Shown: piece after piece, positions 52,880-62,091 of the stretch | Layout: every line of letters starts with the position of its first letter | Position numbering within the stretch: the first letter of the stretch is position 1 | From: an uncultured Lachnospiraceae bacterium | Lineage (GTDB): Bacteria; Bacillota; Clostridia; Lachnospirales; Lachnospiraceae | NCBI GenBank assembly: GCA_910583605.1 | Contig: CAJTXN010000003.1 | Location: 124,001-188,000 of the forward strand | Direction of reading: 5' to 3' | Length of the DNA stretch: 64,000 nt | The notes under the pieces: model-generated | Databases searched by the model: none | What the model was told of the DNA's origin: nothing | Seen by the model: only the letters and a program-made list of their open reading frames with translations | Program-made: the position numbers and the translations under genes

Positions 52880-53122
52880 TGCTGTGGCATTGATAGCTGT
52901 GAAGCGTGAGGTTGTTGCATATGATTGCAGGTTTTCCGTGGAGCGAATGTCAAGTTAGGAAACTGACGGCAAGTCACTGTACAAAATAATCGTCCATATC
53001 ATATGGAAACAACGTGTAGATGAAGTTCTTTTCAGATATTTAAGAGCGACACACACGGAAGAGTGTACAGTCACCGCTTGTCGTACTGATTCGCAAAGTA
53101 CGAAAAGGAGGCGACTTTTTTT
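52880..53122 (+). promoter_or_regulatory. Long S10 operon leader
   Basis: About 245 nt between promoter and rpsJ contain several inverted repeats, including TCGTACT (53081-53087) with AGTACGA (53097-53103) just before the AAGGAGG. In other bacteria the S10 leader is bound by L4 for feedback control; the length and structure fit, but I cannot confirm the L4-binding motif. Confidence 0.45.
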
Positions 53123-53440
53123 ATGGCAAGTCAAGTAATGAGAATCACATTGAAGGCTTATGATCACAAATTAATCGATCAGTCAGCCGGAAAAATCATC
53201 GAAACTGTAAAGAAGACAGGTGACCAGGTTAGCGGTCCGGTACCTCTTCCTACCAAGAAGGAAGTAGTTACGATCCTGAGAGCAGTACACAAGTACAAGG
53301 ACTCCAGGGAACAGTTCGAGCAGAGGACTCATAAGAGACTGATCGATATCATTTCACCATCACCGAAGACGGTAGATGCGCTGACAAGATTAGAAATGCC
53401 GGCAGGTGTGTATATCGATGTTAAGATGAAGACAAAATAA
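53123..53440 (+). CDS. rpsJ: 30S ribosomal protein S10
   Basis: 105 residues; part of the 30S head and also a partner of NusB in antitermination. The loop that varies in tetracycline-adapted strains (about residues 50-60) reads HKYKDSREQFEQ, the ordinary sequence. AAGGAGG precedes the ATG. First gene of the S10-spc operon. Confidence 0.98.
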   Translation: MASQVMRITLKAYDHKLIDQSAGKIIETVKKTGDQVSGPVPLPTKKEVVTILRAVHKYKDSREQFEQRTHKRLIDIISPSPKTVDALTRLEMPAGVYIDVKMKTK

Positions 53441-53590
53441 TTCATCAGATCTGACAAGTATTTATCCTGAAGGGTTTAGATATAGAAGCAACACTCCAAT
53501 AATATAGTGTTCCACTTATATTAAGGCTGTTCTAGGATGTTTTCGACAAACGTTGAAAACCGCTGTAGATTTAACCAGGAGGTAAAAGAA

Positions 53591-54226
53591 ATGAAGAAAG
53601 CTATATTGGCAACAAAAGTCGGAATGACTCAAATCTTCAATGAAGACGGTGTATTGACACCGGTTACTGTACTCCAGGCAGGACCATGTGTGGTAACACA
53701 GGTGAAAACTGTGGAAAACGACGGATACAGTGCGGTTCAGGTTGGCTATGTGGATAAGAGAGAAAAATTAGTAAACAAGCCAATGAAAGGAATGTTCGAC
53801 AAAGCAGGCGTTTCATACAAGAGATTCGTAAGAGAATTTAAGTTTGAAAATGCAGAAGAATATTCAGTAAAAGACGAAATCAAAGTAGATGTTTTTGAAG
53901 CCGGCGACAAGATTGACGTTACTGCAATTTCTAAAGGTAAGGGATTCCAGGGCGCGATCAAGAGACACGGACAGTCCAGAGGACCGATGGCTCATGGTTC
54001 CAAATACCACAGACATGCTGGTTCGAACGGCGCTTGTTCTGATCCTAGTAAAGTATTCAAGGGAAAGAAAATGCCGGGACATATGGGCGCAAAGAAGATT
54101 ACAATTCAGAATCTTGAAATTGTAAGAGTAGACGCAGAAAACAATCTGCTGTTAGTAAAAGGTGCTGTACCGGGACCTAAGAAAGCATTAGTAACAATAA
54201 AAGAAACAGTTAAATCCGGCAAATAG
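53591..54226 (+). CDS. rplC: 50S ribosomal protein L3
   Basis: 211 residues, binds near the peptidyl-transferase centre. Conserved GFQGAIKRHG and MAHGSKYHRH loops are present. The start at 53591 follows AGGAGG; an earlier in-frame ATG at 53537 would add 18 residues that the family lacks. Confidence 0.97.
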   Translation: MKKAILATKVGMTQIFNEDGVLTPVTVLQAGPCVVTQVKTVENDGYSAVQVGYVDKREKLVNKPMKGMFDKAGVSYKRFVREFKFENAEEYSVKDEIKVDVFEAGDKIDVTAISKGKGFQGAIKRHGQSRGPMAHGSKYHRHAGSNGACSDPSKVFKGKKMPGHMGAKKITIQNLEIVRVDAENNLLLVKGAVPGPKKALVTIKETVKSGK

Positions 54227-54254
54227 GTTTTTCTAAGGAAGGAGGAACACACAG

Positions 54255-54875
54255 ATGGCAAAAGTATCTGTTTACAATATGGAAGGCAGCCAGGTTGGAG
54301 ACATTGAACTTAACGATGCTGTATTTGGTGTTGAAGTAAACGAACACTTAGTACACATGGCAGTTGTCAGCCAGCTTGCAAATAAACGTCAGGGAACACA
54401 GAAAGCCAAGACCCGTTCGGAAGTCAGCGGCGGCGGAAGAAAGCCATGGAGACAGAAGGGAACCGGTCATGCAAGACAGGGTTCAACAAGAGCTCCGCAG
54501 TGGACCGGCGGTGGTGTGGTATTTGCACCGACACCAAGAGATTATACAATTAAGCTGAACAAGAAGGAAAGAAGACTTGCACTTAAGTCTGTATTGACAT
54601 CAAGAGTTCAGGAAAATAAATTTATCGTTGTTGATTCTATTATAATGGATGAGATTAAGACAAAGACATTTGCAAATGCATTAAACAACCTTAAGGTTAA
54701 CAAGGCATTGGTTGTATTAAACGAAAATGACCAGAATGTAGTAATGTCTGCAAAGAACATTCCATCCGTAAAGACAGCATTAACAAATACAATTAATGTT
54801 TATGATATATTGAAATATGACACAGTAGTCATTGATAAAGCTGCTGTAGCTACCATTGAGGAGGTGTACGCATAA
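54255..54875 (+). CDS. rplD: 50S ribosomal protein L4
   Basis: 206 residues. Lines the nascent peptide tunnel and, in other bacteria, represses the S10 operon through its leader. The tunnel loop GGGRKPWRQKGTGHARQG has wild-type residues at positions linked to macrolide resistance. AAGGAGG precedes the ATG; TAATG overlap with rplW. Confidence 0.98.
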   Translation: MAKVSVYNMEGSQVGDIELNDAVFGVEVNEHLVHMAVVSQLANKRQGTQKAKTRSEVSGGGRKPWRQKGTGHARQGSTRAPQWTGGGVVFAPTPRDYTIKLNKKERRLALKSVLTSRVQENKFIVVDSIIMDEIKTKTFANALNNLKVNKALVVLNENDQNVVMSAKNIPSVKTALTNTINVYDILKYDTVVIDKAAVATIEEVYA

Positions 54876-55174
54876 TGGCAAATATACAGTACTATGATGT
54901 AATCCTCAAGCCGGTTATTTCAGAAAAAAGTATGAATGACATGGCAACAAAGAAATATACATTCCTTGTTCATACAGACGCAAACAAGACCATGATCAAA
55001 GAAGCGGTTGAAAAAATGTTTGAAGGAACAAAGGTTAAGAGCGTTAACACTATGAACTTAGAAGGCAAGAAGCGTAGAAGAGGAACTACTGTTGGCAAGA
55101 CAGCCAAGAGAAAGAAAGCCATCGTTCAGTTAACGGAAGACAGCAAAGATATTGAAATCTTTGAAGGCTTATAA
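54875..55174 (+). CDS. rplW: 50S ribosomal protein L23
   Basis: 99 residues; sits at the tunnel exit and docks trigger factor and SRP. Conserved KPVISEKSM and KKAIVQL segments. Its start overlaps the rplD stop. Confidence 0.98.
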   Translation: MANIQYYDVILKPVISEKSMNDMATKKYTFLVHTDANKTMIKEAVEKMFEGTKVKSVNTMNLEGKKRRRGTTVGKTAKRKKAIVQLTEDSKDIEIFEGL

Positions 55175-55249
55175 GATTAAGTGAATAATCAGGATAAGCC
55201 AGATATACGCAGGCAAGCGTGATAATAAACATTTGAAAGGAGAACCAAA

Positions 55250-56092
55250 ATGGGAATCAAAACATATAACCCATATACACCTTCGAGAAGAAATATGACA
55301 GGTCTTGATTTTTCTGAAATCACAAAGTCAAAACCGGAGAAGTCATTAGTTGTATCTTTAAAGAAGAACTCAGGTCGTAACAACCAGGGTAAAATAACAG
55401 TCAGACATCGCGGCGGCGGTGCCAAAAGAAAATATAGAATTATTGATTTTAAGAGAAGAAAGGATAATATTCCTGCAAAAGTTACTGCAATCGAATATGA
55501 TCCGAACAGAACAGCAAATATCGCTCTGATCTGCTATGCAGACGGACAGAAAGCATACATCATTGCTCCGAACGGATTAAAAGTTGGAATGACAATTATG
55601 AGCGGTGAAAATGCAGAAGTAAAAGTCGGTAACTGCTTACCGCTTGCAAATATACCTGTCGGTACGGAAGTACACAACATCGAGTTATATCCTGGAAAGG
55701 GCGGACAGCTTGTACGTGCAGCCGGAAATTCAGCACAGCTTATGGCTAAGGAAGGTAAATATGCAACACTTCGTTTACCATCCGGTGAAATGAGAATGGT
55801 GCCAATCATCTGCAGAGCTACCATCGGTACAGTCGGAAATATTGAACATGACCTTGTAAATATCGGTAAAGCAGGACGTAAGCGTAACATGGGTATCAGA
55901 CCTACCGTTCGTGGTTCCGTTATGAATCCAAATGACCATCCGCATGGTGGTGGTGAAGGTAAGACAGGAATCGGTCGTCCGGGTCCTTGTACACCTTGGG
56001 GTAAACCAGCTCTTGGTTTGAAGACAAGAAAGAAGAACAAAGCTTCTAACAAACTGATTGTAAGAAGAAGAGACGGCAAAAACATGAAATAA
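55250..56092 (+). CDS. rplB: 50S ribosomal protein L2
   Basis: 280 residues; needed for subunit association and peptidyl transfer. Conserved GRNNQGKITVRHRGGG and the C-terminal MNPNDHPHGGGEG motif with the key His are present. GAAAGGAG precedes the ATG. Confidence 0.98.
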   Translation: MGIKTYNPYTPSRRNMTGLDFSEITKSKPEKSLVVSLKKNSGRNNQGKITVRHRGGGAKRKYRIIDFKRRKDNIPAKVTAIEYDPNRTANIALICYADGQKAYIIAPNGLKVGMTIMSGENAEVKVGNCLPLANIPVGTEVHNIELYPGKGGQLVRAAGNSAQLMAKEGKYATLRLPSGEMRMVPIICRATIGTVGNIEHDLVNIGKAGRKRNMGIRPTVRGSVMNPNDHPHGGGEGKTGIGRPGPCTPWGKPALGLKTRKKNKASNKLIVRRRDGKNMK

Positions 56093-56106
56093 AGGAGGTT
56101 CCACCT

Positions 56107-56388
56107 ATGGCTCGATCATTAAAAAAAGGACCATTTGCAGATGAAAGTTTATTAAAGAAGATAGACGCTATGAACGCATCCGGTGACAAGTCGGTTATCA
56201 AGACATGGTCACGTCGTTCTACAATCTTTCCGCAGATGGTTGGACATACAATTGCAGTTCATGACGGCAGAAAACACGTACCTGTTTATGTAACAGAAGA
56301 TATGGTTGGACATAAACTTGGTGAGTTTGTTGCTACAAGAACTTACAGAGGACATGGAAAAGACGAGAAGAAGAGTAAGTCTCGTTAG
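56107..56388 (+). CDS. rpsS: 30S ribosomal protein S19
   Basis: 93 residues; 30S head protein near the A site. Conserved SLKKGPF start and TRTYRGHG tail. Follows rplB by 14 bp after AAAGGAGG. Confidence 0.98.
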   Translation: MARSLKKGPFADESLLKKIDAMNASGDKSVIKTWSRRSTIFPQMVGHTIAVHDGRKHVPVYVTEDMVGHKLGEFVATRTYRGHGKDEKKSKSR

Positions 56389-56419
56389 TTTATAGGATAT
56401 TTGAAAGGAGGTCACATCC

Positions 56420-56806
56420 ATGGCAAAAGGACATAGATCCCAGATAAAGAGAGAAAGAAATGCAAATAAAGATACCAGACCATCGGCTAAGTTATCATAT
56501 GCCAGAGTATCTGTTCAGAAAGCATGTTTCGTATTAGATGCCATCAGAGGAAAGGATGTTCAGACAGCACTTGGTATTTTAGCATACAATCCAAGATATG
56601 CATCTTCACTAATAGAAAAATTATTAAAGTCAGCAATTGCAAATGCTGAAAACAATAACGGTATGAGCGTTGATAACCTTTATATTGAGGAATGTTACGC
56701 AAATAAAGGACCTACAATGAAGAGAATCAGACCGAGAGCACAGGGCAGAGCTTACAGAATCGAAAAGAGAATGAGCCACATTACAATTGTGCTGAATGAA
56801 AGATAA
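56420..56806 (+). CDS. rplV: 50S ribosomal protein L22
   Basis: 128 residues; its beta hairpin reaches the tunnel constriction. The hairpin region KRIRPRAQGRAYRI is the ordinary sequence without insertions. AAAGGAGG precedes the ATG. Confidence 0.98.
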   Translation: MAKGHRSQIKRERNANKDTRPSAKLSYARVSVQKACFVLDAIRGKDVQTALGILAYNPRYASSLIEKLLKSAIANAENNNGMSVDNLYIEECYANKGPTMKRIRPRAQGRAYRIEKRMSHITIVLNER

Positions 56807-56835
56807 TAGACCTGATATTAGAAAGGAGACATATA

Positions 56836-57492
56836 ATGGGACAGAAAGTTAATCCTCACGGCCTTAGAGTCGGAGTTATTAAGGACTGGGACTCAAAATG
56901 GTATGCAGAAGCTGATTTTGCTGATAATCTGATTGAAGATTACGAAATCAGAAAATACCTGAAAGAGAAATTATACAGCTCAGGCGTTTCAAAGATTGAA
57001 ATCGAAAGAGCATCTGACAGATTAAAAGTTATTATTCATACAGCTAAGCCTGGTATCGTAATCGGTAAGGGCGGCGCTGAAATCGAAAAGCTTAAGAAAG
57101 AAGTTCAGAAGTTTACAAGCAAAAAACTGTTAATCGATATTAAAGAAGTAAAGAGACCGGATAGAGAAGCACAGTTAGTAGCTGAGAATATTGCACTTCA
57201 GTTAGAAAACCGTGTATCTTTCAGAAGAGCTATGAAATCTACCATGTCAAGAACCATGAAGTCAGGAGCAAAAGGTATTAAGACAGCAGTTTCCGGACGT
57301 CTTGGCGGTGCTGATATGGCTCGTACAGAGTTTTATAGCGAAGGAACAATTCCACTTCAGACATTACGTGCTGATATAGATTATGGATTCGCTGAGGCAG
57401 ATACCACATACGGAAAACTCGGTGTTAAAGTATGGGTATACAAAGGCGAGGTTCTTCCAACAAAAGAAGTTAAGGAAGGGAGCGATAAATAA
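56836..57492 (+). CDS. rpsC: 30S ribosomal protein S3
   Basis: 218 residues; KH-domain protein at the mRNA entry. GQKVNPHGLRVG start and KH motif VIGKGGAEIEKL are present. The stop overlaps the rplP start. Confidence 0.98.
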   Translation: MGQKVNPHGLRVGVIKDWDSKWYAEADFADNLIEDYEIRKYLKEKLYSSGVSKIEIERASDRLKVIIHTAKPGIVIGKGGAEIEKLKKEVQKFTSKKLLIDIKEVKRPDREAQLVAENIALQLENRVSFRRAMKSTMSRTMKSGAKGIKTAVSGRLGGADMARTEFYSEGTIPLQTLRADIDYGFAEADTTYGKLGVKVWVYKGEVLPTKEVKEGSDK

Positions 57493-57929
57493 TGTTAATG
57501 CCTAAGAGAGTAAAGCGTCGTAAACAGTTCCGTGGTTCTATGAAAGGTAAAGCTTTAAGAGGAAACAGAATCACAAACGGTGAATATGGTATTGTCGCTT
57601 TAGAGCCAGCATGGATTAAATCAAATCAGATAGAAGCTGCCCGTATTGCTATGACACGTTATATCAAGCGTGGTGGTAAAGTTTGGATTAAGATATTCCC
57701 TGATAAACCAGTAACAGCAAAACCAGCTGAAACTCGTATGGGTTCCGGAAAGGGAACATTGGAATACTGGGTAGCAGTCGTTAAACCAGGTCGTGTAATG
57801 TTCGAAATAGCAGGAGTACCAGAAGAGACAGCTAGAGAAGCTTTACGTCTTGCAATGCACAAATTGCCGGTTAAGTGTAAAGTTGTTTCTCGTGCAGATT
57901 TAGAAGGCGGTGATAACAGTGAAAATTAG
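57492..57929 (+). CDS. rplP: 50S ribosomal protein L16
   Basis: 145 residues; contacts tRNA at the A site. LMPKRVKRRKQFRG start and the RMGSGKG loop are present. Overlaps rpsC by 1 bp and rpmC by 11 bp. Confidence 0.98.
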   Translation: MLMPKRVKRRKQFRGSMKGKALRGNRITNGEYGIVALEPAWIKSNQIEAARIAMTRYIKRGGKVWIKIFPDKPVTAKPAETRMGSGKGTLEYWVAVVKPGRVMFEIAGVPEETAREALRLAMHKLPVKCKVVSRADLEGGDNSEN

Positions 57930-58119
57930 TAAGTATGTAGAAGATTTAAAGGCAAAATCAGCTGCAGAATTAAACGATGAATTAGTAGCTGCTAAAAAGG
58001 AACTTTTTAATTTGAGATTTCAAAACGCAACAAACCAGTTAGAGAACACAAGCAGAATTAAGGAAGTCAGAAGAAATATTGCGAGAATTCAGACAATCAT
58101 TGCACAGAAAGCTGACTAA
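57919..58119 (+). CDS. rpmC: 50S ribosomal protein L29
   Basis: 66 residues; tunnel-exit protein of two helices. The GTG at 57919 (MKISKYVEDL) is preferred to the GTG at 57910, with GGCGGTGA just upstream inside rplP. Conserved LFNLRFQ motif. Confidence 0.95.
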   Translation: MKISKYVEDLKAKSAAELNDELVAAKKELFNLRFQNATNQLENTSRIKEVRRNIARIQTIIAQKAD

Positions 58120-58160
58120 TTAATATGCATTTCAATTATCTATGAAAGGAGGACCTTGTT

Positions 58161-58418
58161 GTGGAAGAAAGAAACCTGAGAAAGACAAGAGTAGGTAAAG
58201 TCGTTAGTGATAAAATGGATAAAACAATCGTAGTTGCTGTTGAGGACCACGTTAAGCATCCTTTATATAAGAAAATCGTAAAGAGAACTTATAAGTTAAA
58301 GGCACATGATGAGAAGAACGAATGTGGTATCGGTGATAAAGTAAAAGTAATGGAAACAAGACCGTTGTCTAAGGATAAGAGATGGAGACTTGTTGAAATT
58401 ATAGAGAAGGCAAGATAG
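58161..58418 (+). CDS. rpsQ: 30S ribosomal protein S17
   Basis: 85 residues, OB fold; primary 16S binder. Starts at GTG after AAAGGAGG. Motifs TRVGKVVSDKMDKTIVV and TRPLSKDKRW. Confidence 0.97.
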   Translation: MEERNLRKTRVGKVVSDKMDKTIVVAVEDHVKHPLYKKIVKRTYKLKAHDEKNECGIGDKVKVMETRPLSKDKRWRLVEIIEKAR

Positions 58419-58435
58419 TAGAAAGGAGTATCATT

Positions 58436-58804
58436 ATGATTCAACAGGAAAGTAGACTTAAAGTTGCTGATAACACAGGCGCTAAGGAATTACTTTGTAT
58501 CAGGGTAATGGGCGGTTCTACTAGAAGATATGCTAATATAGGCGATGTAATCGTTGCTACTGTTAAAGATGCAACACCAGGCGGTGTTGTTAAAAAGGGT
58601 GACGTTGTGAAAGCCGTTGTAGTTCGTTCCGTAAAAGGCGCACGTCGTAAAGACGGTTCTTATATAAAATTTGACGAAAATGCTGCTGTTATCATTAAAG
58701 ATGATAAGACCCCAAGAGGAACTCGTATATTTGGACCAGTAGCCAGAGAGCTCAGAGATAAGCAGTTTATGAAGATTGTATCTCTGGCCCCTGAAGTGTT
58801 ATAG
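58436..58804 (+). CDS. rplN: 50S ribosomal protein L14
   Basis: 122 residues; forms an intersubunit bridge and is the target of the silencing factor RsfS. Motifs SRLKVADNTGAKE and GTRIFGPVARELR. GAAAGGAG precedes the ATG. Confidence 0.98.
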   Translation: MIQQESRLKVADNTGAKELLCIRVMGGSTRRYANIGDVIVATVKDATPGGVVKKGDVVKAVVVRSVKGARRKDGSYIKFDENAAVIIKDDKTPRGTRIFGPVARELRDKQFMKIVSLAPEVL

Positions 58805-58816
58805 GGAGGTGTAGGC

Positions 58817-59128
58817 ATGGCAACAAGTAAAATTAAAAAAGGTGATTTAGTAAGAGTAATCGCCGGTAAAGATAAAGGCAAGGAAGGAAAAGTTATTTCT
58901 ATCGACAGAAAGAATGAAAGAGTCCTTGTGGAAGGCATCAATATGATCACCAAGCACACAAAACCAAGTGCACAGAACCAAAACGGCGGAATCATCAATC
59001 AGGAAGCACCGATCAGCATCTCCAATGTAATGTATGTTGTAAATGGAAAGACCACAAGAATCGGTTTTACTGAAAAGGATGGCAAGAAAGTACGTGTAGC
59101 TAAGGCTACAGGCGAAGTAATAGATTAA
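58817..59128 (+). CDS. rplX: 50S ribosomal protein L24
   Basis: 103 residues, KOW domain (KKGDLVRVIAGKDKGKEGKV); assembly initiator of the 50S. Follows rplN by 12 bp. Confidence 0.97.
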   Translation: MATSKIKKGDLVRVIAGKDKGKEGKVISIDRKNERVLVEGINMITKHTKPSAQNQNGGIINQEAPISISNVMYVVNGKTTRIGFTEKDGKKVRVAKATGEVID

Positions 59129-59156
59129 TTTTTGACAGAGAGGAGGTCCGGAGAAG

Positions 59157-59696
59157 TTGAGTAGACTTAAGGAGACTTACAAGAATGAAATCGTAGATGC
59201 GATGATGAAGAAATTTAATTACAAAAATGTCATGGAAGTTCCAAAACTTGATAAAGTTGTTATAAATATGGGCGTTGGTGAAGCAAAAGACAACGCAAAA
59301 ATCTTAGAATCAGCAGTGAAGGATATGGAAATCATTGCCGGTCAGAAGGCTGTTTTAACCAAGGCAAAAAATTCAGTAGCGAATTTTAAGATAAGAGAAG
59401 GACAGGCTATTGGATGTAAAGTTACTCTCAGAGGAGAAAAAATGTATGAGTTCGTTGACCGTTTAATTAACCTTGCATTACCTCGTGTACGTGACTTTAG
59501 AGGTGTAAATCCTAATGCATTTGATGGACGTGGAAACTATGCCCTTGGTATCAAAGAGCAGATTATCTTCCCAGAAATCGAATATGATAAGGTAGATAAG
59601 GTCAGAGGTATGGACGTTATATTTGTTACTACCGCTAAGACTGATGAAGAAGCCCGCGAATTATTGGCATTATTCAATATGCCATTTCAAAAATAG
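59157..59696 (+). CDS. rplE: 50S ribosomal protein L5
   Basis: 179 residues; binds 5S rRNA. Motifs VPKLDKVVINMGVG and FRGVNPNAFDGRGNY. Begins at TTG after GAGGAGG. Confidence 0.97.
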   Translation: MSRLKETYKNEIVDAMMKKFNYKNVMEVPKLDKVVINMGVGEAKDNAKILESAVKDMEIIAGQKAVLTKAKNSVANFKIREGQAIGCKVTLRGEKMYEFVDRLINLALPRVRDFRGVNPNAFDGRGNYALGIKEQIIFPEIEYDKVDKVRGMDVIFVTTAKTDEEARELLALFNMPFQK

Positions 59697-59711
59697 TTAG
59701 GAGGTAATCCC

Positions 59712-59897
59712 ATGGCTAAGACTGCTATGAAATTAAAACAACAGCGTAAAGCAAAGTTTTCAACTCAGGAATATTCACGTTGTAGAATTTGTGGTCGTCC
59801 GCATGCTTATTTAAGAAAATACGGAATCTGCAGAATCTGTTTCCGTGAACTGGCATACAAAGGACAGATACCTGGTGTAAAAAAGGCAAGCTGGTAG
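59712..59897 (+). CDS. rpsZ: 30S ribosomal protein S14, zinc-binding type
   Basis: 61 residues with CRICGR and CRIC pairs, the four-Cys zinc ribbon of the short Firmicutes form. AGGAGG precedes the ATG. Confidence 0.97.
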   Translation: MAKTAMKLKQQRKAKFSTQEYSRCRICGRPHAYLRKYGICRICFRELAYKGQIPGVKKASW

Positions 59898-59925
59898 GAT
59901 AAGTTAGAAAGGAGGCAACTTTTAA

Positions 59926-60327
59926 ATGACAACAAACGATCCAATTGCAGATATGCTTACAAGAATCCGTAATGCAAATACTGCTAAACATGATACAGTA
60001 GATATTCCTGCATCAAAAATGAAGTTAGCAATTGCTGAAATCCTTTTTAATGAAGGCTATATCAAAAAATATGAAATAATTGAAGACGGTAACTTTAAGA
60101 CCATTAAGGTTACATTAAAATATGGCAAGGATAAAAATGAGAAGATAATTACAGGTATTAAGAGAATCTCTAAACCGGGTCTTCGTGTGTATGCCGGCAA
60201 GGATGAACTTCCGAGAGTTCTCGGCGGTCTGGGTATTGCTATCATTTCAACAAATAACGGTGTTGTTACAGATAAAGAAGCAAGAAAATTGAACGTAGGC
60301 GGCGAAGTTCTGGCATTCGTTTGGTAA
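59926..60327 (+). CDS. rpsH: 30S ribosomal protein S8
   Basis: 133 residues; 16S assembly protein that represses the spc operon in E. coli. TTNDPIADMLTRIRNAN start and STNNGVVTDKEAR motif near the end. GAAAGGAGG precedes the ATG. Confidence 0.98.
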   Translation: MTTNDPIADMLTRIRNANTAKHDTVDIPASKMKLAIAEILFNEGYIKKYEIIEDGNFKTIKVTLKYGKDKNEKIITGIKRISKPGLRVYAGKDELPRVLGGLGIAIISTNNGVVTDKEARKLNVGGEVLAFVW

Positions 60328-60385
60328 GCTGATTTATTGTATTTCAATATAAAATATTATTAATCCCAATTAGGAGGTGCACGGC

Positions 60386-60928
60386 ATGTCACGTATAGGA
60401 AGAATGCCTATCGCTATCCCGGCAGGTGTTACCGTGGATATAGCAGAAAATAATAAAGTGACTGTAAAAGGACCGAAAGGAACGCTGGAAAGAGTGTTAC
60501 CGGAAGAAATGGATATTAAGTTAGACGGGGAAACAGTTGTCGTTTCCAGACCAAATGACTTAAAGAGAATGAAATCCCTTCATGGTCTGACAAGAACACT
60601 GATTGCCAACATGGTAAAAGGTGTAACTGATGGTTATGAGAAAGTTCTTGAAATCAACGGTGTTGGTTACAGAGCGCAGAAGCAAGGAAAGAAATTAGTG
60701 TTATCCCTTGGATATTCCCATCCTGTTGAAATGGAAGACCCGGAAGGTCTTGAGACAGTTGTGGAAGGTACAAACAAGATAACAGTTAAAGGTATCGATA
60801 AAGAAAAAGTAGGCCAGTTCGCTGCTGAAATCAGAGATAAGAGAAGACCGGAGCCGTATAAGGGCAAAGGTATCAAGTATGCTGATGAAGTTATCAGACG
60901 TAAAGTTGGTAAGACTGGTAAGAAATAA
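60386..60928 (+). CDS. rplF: 50S ribosomal protein L6
   Basis: 180 residues; two related domains near the sarcin-ricin loop. SRIGRMPIAIPAGV start and RRPEPYKGKGIKY motif. ATG at 60386 follows TTAGGAGG; the GTG at 60377 is too close to it. Confidence 0.97.
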   Translation: MSRIGRMPIAIPAGVTVDIAENNKVTVKGPKGTLERVLPEEMDIKLDGETVVVSRPNDLKRMKSLHGLTRTLIANMVKGVTDGYEKVLEINGVGYRAQKQGKKLVLSLGYSHPVEMEDPEGLETVVEGTNKITVKGIDKEKVGQFAAEIRDKRRPEPYKGKGIKYADEVIRRKVGKTGKK

Positions 60929-60945
60929 TTGAAGGAGTGACAGAC

Positions 60946-61314
60946 ATGGTTAGTAAAAAATCAAGAACAGAAGTTCGTTTAAATAAACATAGAAGATTAC
61001 GTAATCGTTTTACTGGTACTGCAGAAAGACCACGTTTAGCTGTGTTTAGAAGTAATAATCATATGTATGCTCAAATTATTGACGATACAGTTGGAAATAC
61101 TTTAGTGTCAGCTTCAACTCTTCAGAAAGATGTTAAGTCTGAATTAGAGAAGACCAATAACGTTGACGCTGCTGCATACTTAGGAACGGTAATTGCTAAG
61201 AAAGCGTTGGAAAAGGGTATTACAACAGTTGTCTTTGATAGAGGCGGATTCATATATCAAGGAAAAATCAAAGCATTGGCAGATGCTGCCAGAGAAGCTG
61301 GATTAGAGTTCTAA
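60946..61314 (+). CDS. rplR: 50S ribosomal protein L18
   Basis: 122 residues; 5S rRNA binder. RPRLAVFRSNNHMYAQIID and VFDRGGFIYQGK motifs. ATG at 60946 chosen, with GAAGGAGTG upstream; the GTG at 60937 lies within that site. Confidence 0.97.
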   Translation: MVSKKSRTEVRLNKHRRLRNRFTGTAERPRLAVFRSNNHMYAQIIDDTVGNTLVSASTLQKDVKSELEKTNNVDAAAYLGTVIAKKALEKGITTVVFDRGGFIYQGKIKALADAAREAGLEF

Positions 61315-61361
61315 AATTCATATTCAATATTTGAATGTATCCCATATAAGGAGGAAAACAC

Positions 61362-61871
61362 ATGAAACGTACAATCGTTGATGCTAGTCAGTTAGAATTA
61401 GAAGAAAAAGTAGTATCAATTAAGCGTGTTACAAAGGTTGTTAAAGGTGGACGTAACATGAGATTCGCAGCACTTGTTGTTGTCGGAGACGGTAACGGAC
61501 ACGTTGGTGCAGGCCTTGGAAAAGCGGCTGAAATTCCGGAAGCTATTCGCAAAGGCAAAGAAGATGCCATAAAGAAGCTTATAACAGTAGCGGTTGATGA
61601 TAACGCAAGTATTCCACATGATACAATAGGAAAGTTCGGCAGTGCGGAAGTATTGTTAAAGAAGGCTCCGGAAGGTACCGGTGTTATTGCCGGCGGTCCG
61701 GCACGTAACGTACTGGAACTTGCAGGGATTAAGAATATCCGTACCAAGTCATTAGGCTCAAACAATAAGCAGAACGTAGTTCTTGCTACTATTGAAGGTT
61801 TGGCCGGCTTAAAGACTCCGGAAGAAGTAGCTAGACTTCGCGGTAAATCTGTAGAAGAAATCTTAAGCTAA
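61362..61871 (+). CDS. rpsE: 30S ribosomal protein S5
   Basis: 169 residues; accuracy protein near the mRNA entry. RVTKVVKGGRNMRF (spectinomycin loop, ordinary residues) and GSNNKQNVVLAT. AAGGAGG precedes the ATG. Confidence 0.98.
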   Translation: MKRTIVDASQLELEEKVVSIKRVTKVVKGGRNMRFAALVVVGDGNGHVGAGLGKAAEIPEAIRKGKEDAIKKLITVAVDDNASIPHDTIGKFGSAEVLLKKAPEGTGVIAGGPARNVLELAGIKNIRTKSLGSNNKQNVVLATIEGLAGLKTPEEVARLRGKSVEEILS

Positions 61872-61886
61872 TAGGAGGAAAATAAG

Positions 61887-62069
61887 ATGGCAGATAAGTT
61901 AAAAATTACACTTGTTAAATCAACTATCGGCGCTATTCCAAAGCATAAGAAGACCGTTGCTGCTTTAGGCTTAAGAAAGCTGAATAAGACAGTTGAAATG
62001 CCTGATAATGCGGCAGTCAGAGGTATGGTTCAACAGGTAAAACATTTAGTTAAAGTAGAAGAAATATAA
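61887..62069 (+). CDS. rpmD: 50S ribosomal protein L30
   Basis: 60 residues, the compact bacterial form; LKITLVKSTIG start and GLRKLNKTVEMPD. AGGAGG precedes the ATG. Confidence 0.97.
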   Translation: MADKLKITLVKSTIGAIPKHKKTVAALGLRKLNKTVEMPDNAAVRGMVQQVKHLVKVEEI

Positions 62070-62091
62070 TCACAGATAAGGAGGTGCAACG

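Noticed and set aside
55534..56085. Long minus-strand ORF opposite rplB
   Set aside because: It mirrors a highly conserved ribosomal gene and has no start signal or family; it is an antisense shadow.
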